DNA of 64,000 nucleotides, taken from Lysobacter sp. K5869. GTDB lineage: Bacteria > Pseudomonadota > Gammaproteobacteria > Xanthomonadales > Xanthomonadaceae. Of the stretch, positions 49,327 through 58,202 are shown piece by piece. The DNA lies in assembly GCF_018847975.1 (NCBI RefSeq), contig NZ_CP072597.1:5619001-5683000 (forward strand), written 5' to 3'. The notes beneath the pieces are model-generated. The model saw nothing but the letters and a program-made list of their open reading frames with translations, made no database searches and was not told the origin of the DNA. The translations under genes were made by a program, and so were the position numbers. Each line of letters begins with the position of its first letter. Positions within the stretch are counted from its first letter, which is position 1.

Positions 49327-50666
49327 GCGGCACCTCGTGGGTTGGGTTCGATGGACGGTGCGGCGGAGTCCGCGCCGGGCAATTCGCGTTGCGCGCGCAC
49401 GATGCTCCAGGCGCCGGCGGTCATGCCCGCGGCGGCGAGCGCGCCGGCGGCGAACACGGCTTGGGTGCCGAGCAAGGCGACGGCCTTGTGGATCCAGACG
49501 AAGGCCAGATCGGTGCCGCGGAACACCGCGGTATCGATCACCGCCTTGCCTTTGTAGCGCGAGGGCCGGTCCATGCGCGTATACAAGGTCTCGCGCGCCG
49601 GTTTGGACAGGGCGAACTCGCTCGCGCGCTGCGCCACCTGCACCAGCGCCACCATCATCGGCAGCGGCGAGGCCATCAGCGCGGCGAAACCGAGCATCAA
49701 GATCAAGCCCGGCATCAACAACGCGGGCGCGACGCCGTGGCGGTTGAGCAACCAGCGCGTGAGCAACAACTGCATGAGGATCGCCAGCAGGTTCACCGCG
49801 CTGTCGATGCGGGCGAAATAGCGCGTGGCCGCTTCGGCGCTGGGATAGAACTCGCGCGCGATCGCCGACTGCTGGTTGTAGAGAAGGGTCGCCGCGCCGA
49901 CGCTGAAAAACAGGGTGATCGCCATCGCCCGCAGCGCCGGCTTCTGCCACACCAGCTTGAGCCCGGCCCAGACCGAACCGCCCATCGCGCCCTCGCCGCT
50001 GGCCAGCCCCTGCGCGCGTTCGCGCGCGACCGCCCACGGCCGCAGCCGCACCACGCACAGCACGCACACCGACAAGAAGCCGGCCGAGACCAACAGCAGA
50101 TTCGCCACGCCCAAGGGCTGCACCAACCACTGGGTCAACATCGGCCCGATCACCGCGCCGGCGGTGCCGCCCGCGCCGATGTAGCCGTAGACGCGACGCG
50201 CCTGGCGGTCGTCGAACACATCGGCCATGTAGCTCCAGAACACCGTCACCGCGAACAGATTGAAGATCGCGGTCCACACGAAGAAAACCATGCCGCGGCC
50301 CGGCGCTTGCGCGTGGAAGGCCCAGTGGAAACCGAACAGGCAGACGATGAAGACGCCGTACACCATCGGCAGCAACGCGCGACGTGGGAAGCGCGCGACC
50401 AATGCGCCGTACACCGGCTGCAAGGCGAGCATCGCGACGAAAGTGCAGGTGAACAACACCTGCAGCACGAAATCCTTGAGTTCCCAACCGTGGCCGCGCG
50501 CCCATTCGATCCAGGCGTGCGGAAACACCGTGGCGGCGTCGGCCGAGGCGCCCATCGCATCGCGCACCGGGCGCAATACGTAATAGCCGCATAGCAAGCA
50601 GAAGAAATAAAGCAGCGACCACCACAGCGGCGGCGTCTGCGCCAAGGCCTTGCGCAAGCCGCTCAT
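49323..50666 (-). CDS. MFS transporter, NTT-like, paralogue 1
   Basis: A 447-aa inner-membrane protein with about twelve helices. Hallmarks: YFFCLLCGYYVLRPVRDAMG near the start, FWSYMADVF in the middle and ARETLYTRMDRPSRYKGKAVIDTAVFRG near the end. These resemble the NTP/NDP exchanger-like MFS group of free-living bacteria, whose substrate is unknown. It shares this pattern with the gene at 54021. ATG 50666 is preferred to the earlier in-frame start at 50693. Confidence 0.85.
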   Translation of the reverse strand: MSGLRKALAQTPPLWWSLLYFFCLLCGYYVLRPVRDAMGASADAATVFPHAWIEWARGHGWELKDFVLQVLFTCTFVAMLALQPVYGALVARFPRRALLPMVYGVFIVCLFGFHWAFHAQAPGRGMVFFVWTAIFNLFAVTVFWSYMADVFDDRQARRVYGYIGAGGTAGAVIGPMLTQWLVQPLGVANLLLVSAGFLSVCVLCVVRLRPWAVARERAQGLASGEGAMGGSVWAGLKLVWQKPALRAMAITLFFSVGAATLLYNQQSAIAREFYPSAEAATRYFARIDSAVNLLAILMQLLLTRWLLNRHGVAPALLMPGLILMLGFAALMASPLPMMVALVQVAQRASEFALSKPARETLYTRMDRPSRYKGKAVIDTAVFRGTDLAFVWIHKAVALLGTQAVFAAGALAAAGMTAGAWSIVRAQRELPGADSAAPSIEPNPRGAA

Positions 50667-51038
50667 GCGCGCGCTCCGCGTTCGCACGCGCAAGACTCAT
50701 CCTCGCCGCGCACCGCGCCCGACGGCGCGCGCACGCGTTCGCATCCGCACCGCAAGCACGGTTCGCGCATGGTCGCAGCTCCCTTTTCCCGCCGACAAAC
50801 TAGCGCCGCGCGAAGAGCGGCGGCGTCTGCGGATGGTCATCCCGACCTTTGGCATAGGCTGCGATGCGCACCGAATCGCGCAGGTCATCGCGGATGTCCT
50901 CATCGCGCGTGCCGTTCGGCATCCTCGGAAAGCAAGAAAACCGAGATTCCGCGACCAGGGCCACGAATTCGGTCCGATGCATTGCCCATCGGCGCTCGCG
51001 CCGATAGCCTGGACCTCGGGATGCCAGAGCAGGACGCC
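50667..51038. other. gene-free spacer
   Basis: No supported gene. An open frame from 50769 runs into the next gene but its extra 90 residues look like noncoding translation. A degenerate AGGA near 51031 may serve the next gene. Confidence 0.5.
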
Positions 51039-51695
51039 ATGCACGCCAACAACGCCATCGCCGCGCGGTTCCGACCGATTTGGCTGTGCGTGCTGCTCGC
51101 GCCGGCCTGCACCGGACCGAACTTCATTCACGCGCCGGCCAAGGAGAACGCCGCCATGACCCATTCCCCCGCCGATGCGTCCGCCCCGATCGAATCGGGA
51201 CAGCTCATCGCCCGCGTGCTGAAGCTGATCGACAGCATCCACGGCGCGGCCGATCTGGCGCCGGAGAACATAGAGCGTCAGACCGGGCTGCCCGTGCGCA
51301 TCCATTCCGCGGACCGCACCGAGTACGCCGCGTCCGGTCGGGTCGACGCCGACTGGGCGTACAGTTTGGCCTCGGTGTCTTATCGCCAGGGACAGGCGCC
51401 GAGCCGACTGGACTTCGAGTTCATCGATGCCCGCGCCGACCGCGGCAAGCCCGCCGATCCGGCCGCGATCTGCGCGCTGGACGTCGACGGCTACCGGCGC
51501 GCGCTGTCTCGCCAAGGCTTCGAGGAAGTCCGGTTGGCGCCGCATGCGCCCGATCCGGGGTTCGGCTTTCGCGGCGTAGAGCCCCTGAGCTTCGTGCGCG
51601 GCAAGGTCGAGGTGAGCTTGCTCGCCTATGAGGATGCCGATCCCGGCGAAGGACGCGCCTGCGTCGCCGGTTTGCATATCAGCACGCAGTCCTGA
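51039..51695 (+). CDS. probable immunity lipoprotein (X-Tfi type) for the adjacent effector
   Basis: A 218-aa protein. The start HANNAIAARFRPIWLCVLLAPAC resembles a lipoprotein or Sec signal with a Cys at residue 24. The mature part begins with an acidic helix (RVLKLIDSIHGAADLAPENI) and ends GEGRACVAGLHI. This pattern, a small lipoprotein with LAPENIERQTGL, is like cognate immunity proteins of Xanthomonadaceae T4SS effectors as I remember them. The effector gene begins 15 bp later. ATG 51021 (in another frame) is rejected; a start at MTHS (51157) would lose the signal. Confidence 0.65.
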   Translation: MHANNAIAARFRPIWLCVLLAPACTGPNFIHAPAKENAAMTHSPADASAPIESGQLIARVLKLIDSIHGAADLAPENIERQTGLPVRIHSADRTEYAASGRVDADWAYSLASVSYRQGQAPSRLDFEFIDARADRGKPADPAAICALDVDGYRRALSRQGFEEVRLAPHAPDPGFGFRGVEPLSFVRGKVEVSLLAYEDADPGEGRACVAGLHISTQS

Positions 51696-51709
51696 GCGGG
51701 GACCCGGCC

Positions 51710-53020
51710 ATGCCGACTCCCGCCGAAACTCTGGACACCATGCTGAGCGACTTCGAGCGCGCCAATCCGGGCGACGGAGCCAATCTGCGCAACCTGATCA
51801 AGACCACGCCGGAACTGGAATCGCGGATGCTGACCGCGATCGGCGACGGCAACCTGGACCGGTTCAAGGCCTTGGATCCGGCGCTGCGCGCGCGTGGGGT
51901 GATGGGCGGCTTCGACCCGAGCGACGACTCCATCGCCCTGCCGATGGATGTGCTCCGAGCCTCCGCCTCGGACCCACAGAAGGCCAATACCTTGCGCATG
52001 GTGTTCGGCCACGAGATCGAGCATTCGATCAACAAGACCGACATCGCGCGCAACGGCGAAGCGAGCAGGCAGGAAATCGCACGGATCGCGGCCGGACCGT
52101 CGCCGCACGACTACACCGCCATACTGAAGAGCCACAACGACAGCGCGCGGCTGCGCGAATCCAACGACCAGATCGCCGGCTTCAACGTCCTGGCCGCGCA
52201 CGTGCGCCGGGAAAATCCCGATGCCACGCCCGGGCAGTTGTACGCCAAGCTGTACGCCTCGTCCGATCAGATGCAGCAGTACTTCGATGTCGGTCTCGAC
52301 GCGGACGGCAAGCGCACGTACGCGCCCAAGGCCGGCCTGACCATCGGCGCGAACGGCCAGATCGCCGTCAATGCGGACAACGTCGAGGCGATGGGCAAGT
52401 ACTTCTACGACCGGAACCGGTATCCGGAGGTCTATACCCACCGCAATCTGAGCCAGGCCTACCGCGCCGAGCTCGATGCCGCGCGCGCCGATCCCGGCCG
52501 GCCTGCGCCTGAGGTGAAAGTAGATCTGCAGGCCTTGAAACTACCTGGTTTTCCGTTGCCGCCGGGGTTCTCCGACAGCAGCCCCGGGCTCGCGCCGCCC
52601 GCGCCGCGAGCGCCGCCCGAATCGGCGCCGCGGCCCGCGGAGCCGGCGACGCGTTCGCCCTTTCTCGATCCGTCCGCGCGATCGCCGGGCGGCCCCGGCT
52701 CCGAAGACCGCGCCTACTTCCAACTGCTGCGCGAGCGGCTGCCCGAGCATGTGCCCGATCACGCCGTTGCCCACGCGATGTTGCAGGCCAAGCGCGGTGG
52801 GCTTGAAGCCGATCAAATCGATCCGAGCAAGATCGGCTTGAGCGAGGGAAAGATCTGGATCGGCGGAAGCACGCCGGGGTTCCACGTCAGCGTCGATCCG
52901 AAGCAGGCGCCGCCGATGGAACAAGTCCAGCGCGAGTTGCAGACGCTGTCGTCGGCGCAGCCCGGCGCACCCGCGGTCGCGGCCGAAGCGCTTGAACCGC
53001 AGGGCGGCCGGTCGCGGTGA
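51710..53020 (+). CDS. putative T4SS effector: HExxH metallopeptidase with XVIPCD-like C-terminus
   Basis: A 436-aa protein without a signal peptide. The zinc motif HEIEH is at residues 101-105, preceded by a hydrophobic TLRMVFG strand; E150 in the segment RESNDQIAGFNVLAAH is a likely third ligand. A Pro/Ala-rich linker spans about 270-330. The tail (331-411: YFQLLRERLPEHV, AMLQAKRGGLEADQI, KIWIGGSTPGF, QAPPMEQVQREL) resembles XVIPCD, the secretion domain recognised by VirD4 in the Xanthomonas-type T4SS. The immunity candidate lies directly upstream, the usual order for these pairs. Confidence 0.7.
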   Translation: MPTPAETLDTMLSDFERANPGDGANLRNLIKTTPELESRMLTAIGDGNLDRFKALDPALRARGVMGGFDPSDDSIALPMDVLRASASDPQKANTLRMVFGHEIEHSINKTDIARNGEASRQEIARIAAGPSPHDYTAILKSHNDSARLRESNDQIAGFNVLAAHVRRENPDATPGQLYAKLYASSDQMQQYFDVGLDADGKRTYAPKAGLTIGANGQIAVNADNVEAMGKYFYDRNRYPEVYTHRNLSQAYRAELDAARADPGRPAPEVKVDLQALKLPGFPLPPGFSDSSPGLAPPAPRAPPESAPRPAEPATRSPFLDPSARSPGGPGSEDRAYFQLLRERLPEHVPDHAVAHAMLQAKRGGLEADQIDPSKIGLSEGKIWIGGSTPGFHVSVDPKQAPPMEQVQRELQTLSSAQPGAPAVAAEALEPQGGRSR

Positions 53021-53122
53021 ATTCGCGTCGAATCCGGTGCCTCGCCCGGACTCGCTGAGTTCCGGGCGCGTGCGGGCTCGACGCCGGGCCGTCCCGGGCG
53101 CACGGCCGCGCGGCTTTACCGC

Positions 53123-54013
53123 TCAGCGCGCGGCACCCGCCGGCTCCCTCGCCGCCGCCCGCAACGTCAACCGCGAAATCTCCGGCGGCACGCCGAAGCG
53201 CACCGGCAGGATGCTGGTGCCGATGCCGGTGGAGACGAACAACGACCGACCGTGCTCGATGGTGTAACCGCCGGCATAGCGCATCTGCGCCGGGACCACC
53301 GGCGTGCCGATCCACGGCAGGCGCACCTGGCCGCCGTGGGTGTGGCCGGCGACGGTGAGCGAGGCGCGCGACGGGATGTCGGGGAACAGGTCGGGGTTGT
53401 GGGTCAGCGCGATGGCGGGGGCGGCGTCGTTCACGCCGGCGAAGGCGCCGGCGATGTCGTGGCGGGTTTCCCATTTGTCGCCGATGCCGACGATCCACAG
53501 CTTGCAGCGGCCCAGGCGCACTTCGCGCGCTTGGTCTTCGAGCACGATCACCCCGGCCGATTCCAGCGCGGCGCGCACGCGCGCACCGTCCTTCCACCAG
53601 TCGTGGTTGCCGAGCACGGCGTACACCGGCTTGCGCGCAGTCAGCGGCCTGAGGTGCGGGGCGAGTTCGTCGGCGGAGATGTAGGTGCCGCCGAGGACGC
53701 TGAGGATGACGTAGTCGCCGGCCATCAGCACCGCGGGCGCGTCGCTGGCGATCAGGCGGGCGACGATCTCGTCGAGCTTGTCCAGGCCGTTGTGCGGCGA
53801 GCCGGTGTGGATATCGGCGACCACGTCCAGGCGCAGGCCTTCGCATTCGGGCGACCAGTGCGGCAGGGCGAAGTCGTAGTCGCGTTCGACCAGTTGCCGC
53901 GGTTCCCAGAAAAAGCCCCAGGCCAGACAGCCCAGCGCGATCAGCACGGTGCCGACGAATATGCGTTGCAGCCACGCGTTGCGCGGCCATGGGCGCCAGC
54001 CGCGCCGGGTCAT
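53123..54013 (-). CDS. membrane-anchored metallophosphoesterase
   Basis: A 296-aa protein with one N-terminal membrane helix (residues about 14-34) and a calcineurin-like catalytic domain: ADIHTGSPHNG, MAGDYVI, LGNHDWW and GHTHGGQVRLP give the full two-metal set. It resembles YkuE/LpxH-like membrane phosphoesterases, some of which act on lipids. It begins 7 bp after the stop of the NTT-like transporter gene on the same strand, so they probably form an operon. Confidence 0.9.
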   Translation of the reverse strand: MTRRGWRPWPRNAWLQRIFVGTVLIALGCLAWGFFWEPRQLVERDYDFALPHWSPECEGLRLDVVADIHTGSPHNGLDKLDEIVARLIASDAPAVLMAGDYVILSVLGGTYISADELAPHLRPLTARKPVYAVLGNHDWWKDGARVRAALESAGVIVLEDQAREVRLGRCKLWIVGIGDKWETRHDIAGAFAGVNDAAPAIALTHNPDLFPDIPSRASLTVAGHTHGGQVRLPWIGTPVVPAQMRYAGGYTIEHGRSLFVSTGIGTSILPVRFGVPPEISRLTLRAAAREPAGAAR

Positions 54014-54020
54014 GCGCGGA

Positions 54021-55409
54021 TCATGCGCGCGCGTCCCGCGCCGCGTCGTCGGCGCCGCCGCGCTGCACCCAACGGGTCAGGTTCCAGCCGACCACGCCGG
54101 CGCCCAGCGCCACCGCCGCGCTCAGTCCGGCCAAGCCGGCGACGCCGGCGCCGGCGCTGCGCAGCGCCACCATGGTGCTGGCGACCATCACGTCGCCGAA
54201 GCGCCACACCGCGGTGTCGACCGCGTTCTTGCCCTTGTAGCGCAGGGTGCGCGCGGCGCTGGCGAACAGGCTCTCGCGCGCCGGGCCGACCATGCCGTAG
54301 GACAGGCCGCGGCTGATCACCAGCGCCAGCGCCACCGCCGGCAGCGGGCCGATCAGGCCGGCGGCGCCGGACGGCAATTGCGCGATCAGCGCGCCGTAAG
54401 CGGGAAACAGTTGGGTCAGCGGCTGGTAAACGTCGCCGACCACGGCGGCGAGGATCAGCACCGCCACCGTCACCACCGACCACACCCCGATCACCGCGGC
54501 CGCGCCGCGCCGCGACAGCAGCCACGGCGTGATCAGCACCTGGGTGCTCAGGGCGACGATGTTGGTCATCAGGTCGAGGTCGGCGGCGAAGCGGGTGCGC
54601 GACACCGCGTCGGCGAAGGTGGCCTTGGAGTAGTCCACGACCAGACCGTAGTTGACCGTGCCGATCCAGTCGCCGAGCAGCATCAGCACCGCCATCGAGC
54701 GCACGAACGGATTGGCGAAGATCTGCTTGATCCCGTCGAACATGCCGCCGCCGATGGCCGCTTCGTGCTGGCCCTCGAAGCGGCGCGTGCCGTGCACGCG
54801 CGACCACTGGCCCAGCGCCAGCACCAGTCCCAGCGCGACGCACAGCAGGCCGGCGGAGACCAGCAGCAGCGGCGCCACGCCGATCGTGCCGACCAGTTCG
54901 CGGGTCAGCGCCGGCCCGACCAGCGAGCCGACCGTGCCGCCGATGGCGATGATCGGGAACAGCCGCCGCGCCTGCCCTTCGTTCCAGATGTCGGTCATGA
55001 AGCTCCAGAACACCGACACCACGAACAGGTTGAACACGCTGATCCAGACGAAGAACACCACGCCCAGCGCGTGCGCGCCGAGCGGGCCGCGCTCGCCGAA
55101 CAAGGGCACGAAGCCGATCAGGCAGGCGATGAAGAAGCCGTACACCAGCGGCACCACCACCCGCCGCGGGTAGCGCGAGACCAGCGCGGAGAACACCGGC
55201 GTGAGCGCCAGCGTGGCCAGGAACGAGGCGGCGTAGAACCACGGCAATTGGGTCGAGCCGACCGCGGCGCTGAGTTGGTCGCGGACCGGGCGGATCACGT
55301 AGTACGCGGTCAGCACGCAGAAGAAATAGGCCAGCGACAAGGCCACCGCGCGCCATTCCCCGGTGTGGACCCGTCCGCCGGACAGGGTGGCGCCTTGCAC
55401 TGCCGACAT
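54021..55409 (-). CDS. MFS transporter, NTT-like, paralogue 2
   Basis: A 462-aa inner-membrane protein with about twelve helices. It shares YFFCVLTAYYVIRPVRDQLS, FWSFMTDIWNEGQARRLFP and ARESLFASAARTLRYKGKNA with the gene at 49323, so the two are paralogues about 4 kb apart. ATG 55409 is chosen; longer frames add Arg-rich sequence. Substrate unknown. It is the first gene of a unit with the metallophosphoesterase. Confidence 0.85.
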   Translation of the reverse strand: MSAVQGATLSGGRVHTGEWRAVALSLAYFFCVLTAYYVIRPVRDQLSAAVGSTQLPWFYAASFLATLALTPVFSALVSRYPRRVVVPLVYGFFIACLIGFVPLFGERGPLGAHALGVVFFVWISVFNLFVVSVFWSFMTDIWNEGQARRLFPIIAIGGTVGSLVGPALTRELVGTIGVAPLLLVSAGLLCVALGLVLALGQWSRVHGTRRFEGQHEAAIGGGMFDGIKQIFANPFVRSMAVLMLLGDWIGTVNYGLVVDYSKATFADAVSRTRFAADLDLMTNIVALSTQVLITPWLLSRRGAAAVIGVWSVVTVAVLILAAVVGDVYQPLTQLFPAYGALIAQLPSGAAGLIGPLPAVALALVISRGLSYGMVGPARESLFASAARTLRYKGKNAVDTAVWRFGDVMVASTMVALRSAGAGVAGLAGLSAAVALGAGVVGWNLTRWVQRGGADDAARDARA

Positions 55410-55616
55410 CGCGTCGCTCCATGAGTGAACCGGCGGCGCCTCGCCGCCGGCCCTGCAGATCGTGGTCGGCCGCGCGCCGCACCGGCTCCGCGCCGTGCCC
55501 GCCGCGGCCGCCGCCGCCCCGCGCCGCCGTGGCGGCCGCGCGATTGCCGGCACGGTAGCCCAAGGCGCGGGTCGCCGCCACCACTGCGCGTGGCGCTTCG
55601 GCTCGGATCTCGCGCG

Positions 55617-55970
55617 GTAGGCGCGGCGTGAGCCGCGATCGCGGGGTGGCCGGTTGCGTCGTGTGTGCGGTGGCGCGGTCGCGGCTTGCGCCGCTCCTAC
55701 AGTGCAATACGCGGCAGATGTTGGCGGTGCGGAGGGCTTGCCCTGTAGGAGCGGCGCGAGCCGCGACCGCGGAGCGGCCGGTTGCGTCGTATGTGCGGTG
55801 GCGCGGTCGCGGCTTGCGCCGCTCCTACAGTGCGATACGTGGCAGGCGTCGGCGGTGGGGAGGGCTTGCCCTGTAGGAGCGGCGTGAGCCGCGACCGCGG
55901 AGCGGCCGGTTGCGTCGTGTGTGCGGTGGCGCGGTCGCGGCTTGCGCCGCTCCTACAGTGCGATACGCGG
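55617..55970. repeat. 128-bp tandem of family A hairpins
   Basis: Units start at 55617, 55745 and 55873, spaced exactly 128 bp; the last is cut short. Each unit holds a GTAGGAGCGGCG arm, a spacer with GGCCGGTTGCGTCGT and the matching CGCCGCTCCTAC arm. The single copy at 3637 is the same family. 55410-55616 and 55971-56076 show nothing else. Confidence 0.92.
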
Positions 55971-56076
55971 CTTGCGCGGGCGGGGCCGGGTCGTTGGGAG
56001 CATTTACTCTAGGCGCCGCGCTTACGGTCGCCCGATCAGCGCCGCACGCCACGCCGCGCCTTAGCGGGAACCGCCA

Positions 56077-57669
56077 GTGCCCACCGAGTTCGACTACATC
56101 ATCATCGGCGCCGGCTCGGCCGGCTGCGTTCTCGCCAACCGCCTCAGCGAGGATCCCGACACCCGGGTGCTGTTGATCGAAGCCGGTCCGCGCGATTACC
56201 ACCCCTTCATCCACATGCCCGGCGGTATCGCCAAGCTGGTCAACCAGAAGGGCGTGAACTGGGACTACAACACCGCGCCGGAGCCCCAGCTCGACGGCCG
56301 CGCGCTGTGGTGGCCGCGCGGGCGCGTGCTCGGCGGCTCCAGCTCGATCAACGCCATGTGCTACATCCGCGGCGTGCCCGGCGATTACGACGAATGGGCC
56401 GCGCTCGGCGCCGAGGGTTGGAGCTGGAACGACGCCCTGCCCTATTTCAAGCGCAGCGAGCGCAACAGCCGCGGCGACGATGCGCTGCACGGCAGCCTCG
56501 GTCCGTTGTACGTGTCGGACCTGCGCCACACCAATCCGCTGTCGTCGGCCTTCATCGACGCCGCCGCGCAAGCCGGCTACGACCGCAACCGCGATTTCAA
56601 CGGACCGCAGCAAGCAGGCTTCGGCTTCTATCAGGTGACCCAGAAGAACGGCGCGCGCTGCTCCACCGCCGTGGCCTATCTGGATCCGGCGCGCGAGCGC
56701 CGCAACCTGCAGGTCGTCACCGGCGCGCTGGTCAACCGCATCACCTTCGAGAACGGCCGCGCCGCCGGCGTGACCTATCGCCACGGCGGCCGCGCGATGC
56801 ACCAGCGCGCGACGCGCGAGGTGCTGCTGTGCGGCGGCGCGATCAATTCGCCGCAGTTGCTGATGCTCTCGGGCATCGGCCCGGCGGCGCAGTTGCGCCG
56901 GCACGGCATCGAGGTGTTGGCCGATTCGGCGCAGGTCGGGCAGAACCTGCAGGACCATCTGGACATCTGCACGCTGTTCCATTCCACCCAGCGCGTGACT
57001 TACGACCGCGCCAGCGAAGTGAAGGCGATCTTCGATTACTTCCTGCGCGGCCACCGCGGCATCGGCAGCAGCAACATGGCCGAGGCCGGCGGTTTCGTGC
57101 GCTCGCAATACGCCAGCGACGATCGCGCCGACATCCAGTTCCACTTCGTGCCAGCGATGCTCGACGATCACGGCCGCCATCGCCTCGCCGGCGACGGCTA
57201 CACCGTGCACGCGTGTTTCCTGCGGCCGCGCAGCCGCGGCCATCTGGAACTGGCCAGCGCCAGCGCCGGCGACAAGCCGCGCCTGCATCCGAATTACCTC
57301 GGCGACGCCGAGGGCTTCGATCTGAAGATGACCGTCGAGTGCGCCAAGCTCTCGCGCACGCTGTTGCGCCAAGCCGCCTTCGACGCCTATCGCGGCACGC
57401 CGATCTTCCCCGCCCGCGACGATCTCGACGACGCCGGATTGGCAGCGTTCGTGCGGGCGAAGGCCGAGAGCATCTACCACCCGGTCGGCACCTGCCGCAT
57501 GGGCAGCGACGCGGCGTCGGTGGTCGATCCGCAATTGCGCGTGCGCGGCGTCGACGGGCTGCGCGTGATCGACGCCTCGGTGATGCCGACCTTGATCGGC
57601 GGCAATACCAACGCGCCGACGATCATGATCGCCGAGCGCGCGGCGGATTTGATTCGCGGGCGGGTTTGA
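56077..57669 (+). CDS. GMC family oxidoreductase (alcohol/choline dehydrogenase-like)
   Basis: A 530-aa FAD enzyme. The dinucleotide fold YIIIGAGSAGCVLANRLSED, GMC signature 1 RGRVLGGSSSINAMCYIRG, and signature 2 GGAINSPQLLMLSGIGP are present, as is the catalytic His in YHPVGTCRMG and the Asn near the end (GGNTNAPTIMIAE). It oxidises an alcohol to an aldehyde; the substrate (aliphatic alcohol, choline or other) is not decided. The start is GTG 56077. No betaine aldehyde dehydrogenase gene is nearby, which argues against a choline role. Confidence 0.92.
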   Translation: MPTEFDYIIIGAGSAGCVLANRLSEDPDTRVLLIEAGPRDYHPFIHMPGGIAKLVNQKGVNWDYNTAPEPQLDGRALWWPRGRVLGGSSSINAMCYIRGVPGDYDEWAALGAEGWSWNDALPYFKRSERNSRGDDALHGSLGPLYVSDLRHTNPLSSAFIDAAAQAGYDRNRDFNGPQQAGFGFYQVTQKNGARCSTAVAYLDPARERRNLQVVTGALVNRITFENGRAAGVTYRHGGRAMHQRATREVLLCGGAINSPQLLMLSGIGPAAQLRRHGIEVLADSAQVGQNLQDHLDICTLFHSTQRVTYDRASEVKAIFDYFLRGHRGIGSSNMAEAGGFVRSQYASDDRADIQFHFVPAMLDDHGRHRLAGDGYTVHACFLRPRSRGHLELASASAGDKPRLHPNYLGDAEGFDLKMTVECAKLSRTLLRQAAFDAYRGTPIFPARDDLDDAGLAAFVRAKAESIYHPVGTCRMGSDAASVVDPQLRVRGVDGLRVIDASVMPTLIGGNTNAPTIMIAERAADLIRGRV

Positions 57670-57680
57670 GTTTCGGCATT

Positions 57681-57707
57681 CGGATCGGATCGGATCGGAT
57701 CGGATCG
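57681..57707. repeat. CGGAT pentamer array
   Basis: Five perfect CGGAT units plus a partial one, 12 bp after the GMC stop. Confidence 0.85.
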
Positions 57708-57745
57708 AGGCTACGAAGCCGCGAGATGCCGCGTAACCCACCTGC

Positions 57746-57831
57746 CGTCATGCCCGCGAAGGCGGGGCATCTGGGGCTCCTCCGAAGCATCGCGCTGAAG
57801 TCTCTGGATCCCCGCCTTCGCGGGGATGACG
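57746..57831. repeat. palindromic intergenic repeat, family C
   Basis: CGTCATGCCCGCGAAGGCGG left arm and a CCCCGCCTTCGCGGGGATGACG right arm around GCTGAAGTCTCTGG, matching the element at 30411 in inverted layout. 57832-58142 shows no gene. Confidence 0.8.
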
Positions 57832-58142
57832 TGCTGGGGATGACGTTCTAGGGAGGGCGTCCTCGGCGCGAGGTCGCCGGCTCGGAACGCGACGATCCCC
57901 GCCCGACAACGATCCCGACCTGACGCAACCATCCTGGCTCCCGCGACGCCCCGGCACGCCGCCCCGCCGCCTTGCCCACAGCGCCCCACCTCGAGACACC
58001 GAAAACAGCCGCGCCACCGACGCGGCCACCCGCCGCGTCCGCGCGGTTTTCCACCACCGAAAATCCTCATTCCCCCATTCACCCCCGCTTTGCCGAAAAG
58101 CAATTAATCCCTGAAAAAACAGAAACCTGAATGCGCTTGTTG

Positions 58143-58170
58143 TTCAACTCCCTGAGATCGGAGCTAGAAT
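58143..58170 (+). promoter_or_regulatory. candidate promoter of the serine hydrolase gene
   Basis: TTCAAC, 16 bp, TAGAAT (58165-58170), 33 bp before the start. Weak -35. Confidence 0.3.
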
Positions 58171-58202
58171 CGGGACACCCCGGTCTTTGCAGGCGCTGAG
58201 CG

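Noticed and set aside
50769..51038. N-terminal extension of the immunity lipoprotein
   Set aside because: The extra residues look like noncoding translation and would hide the signal peptide.
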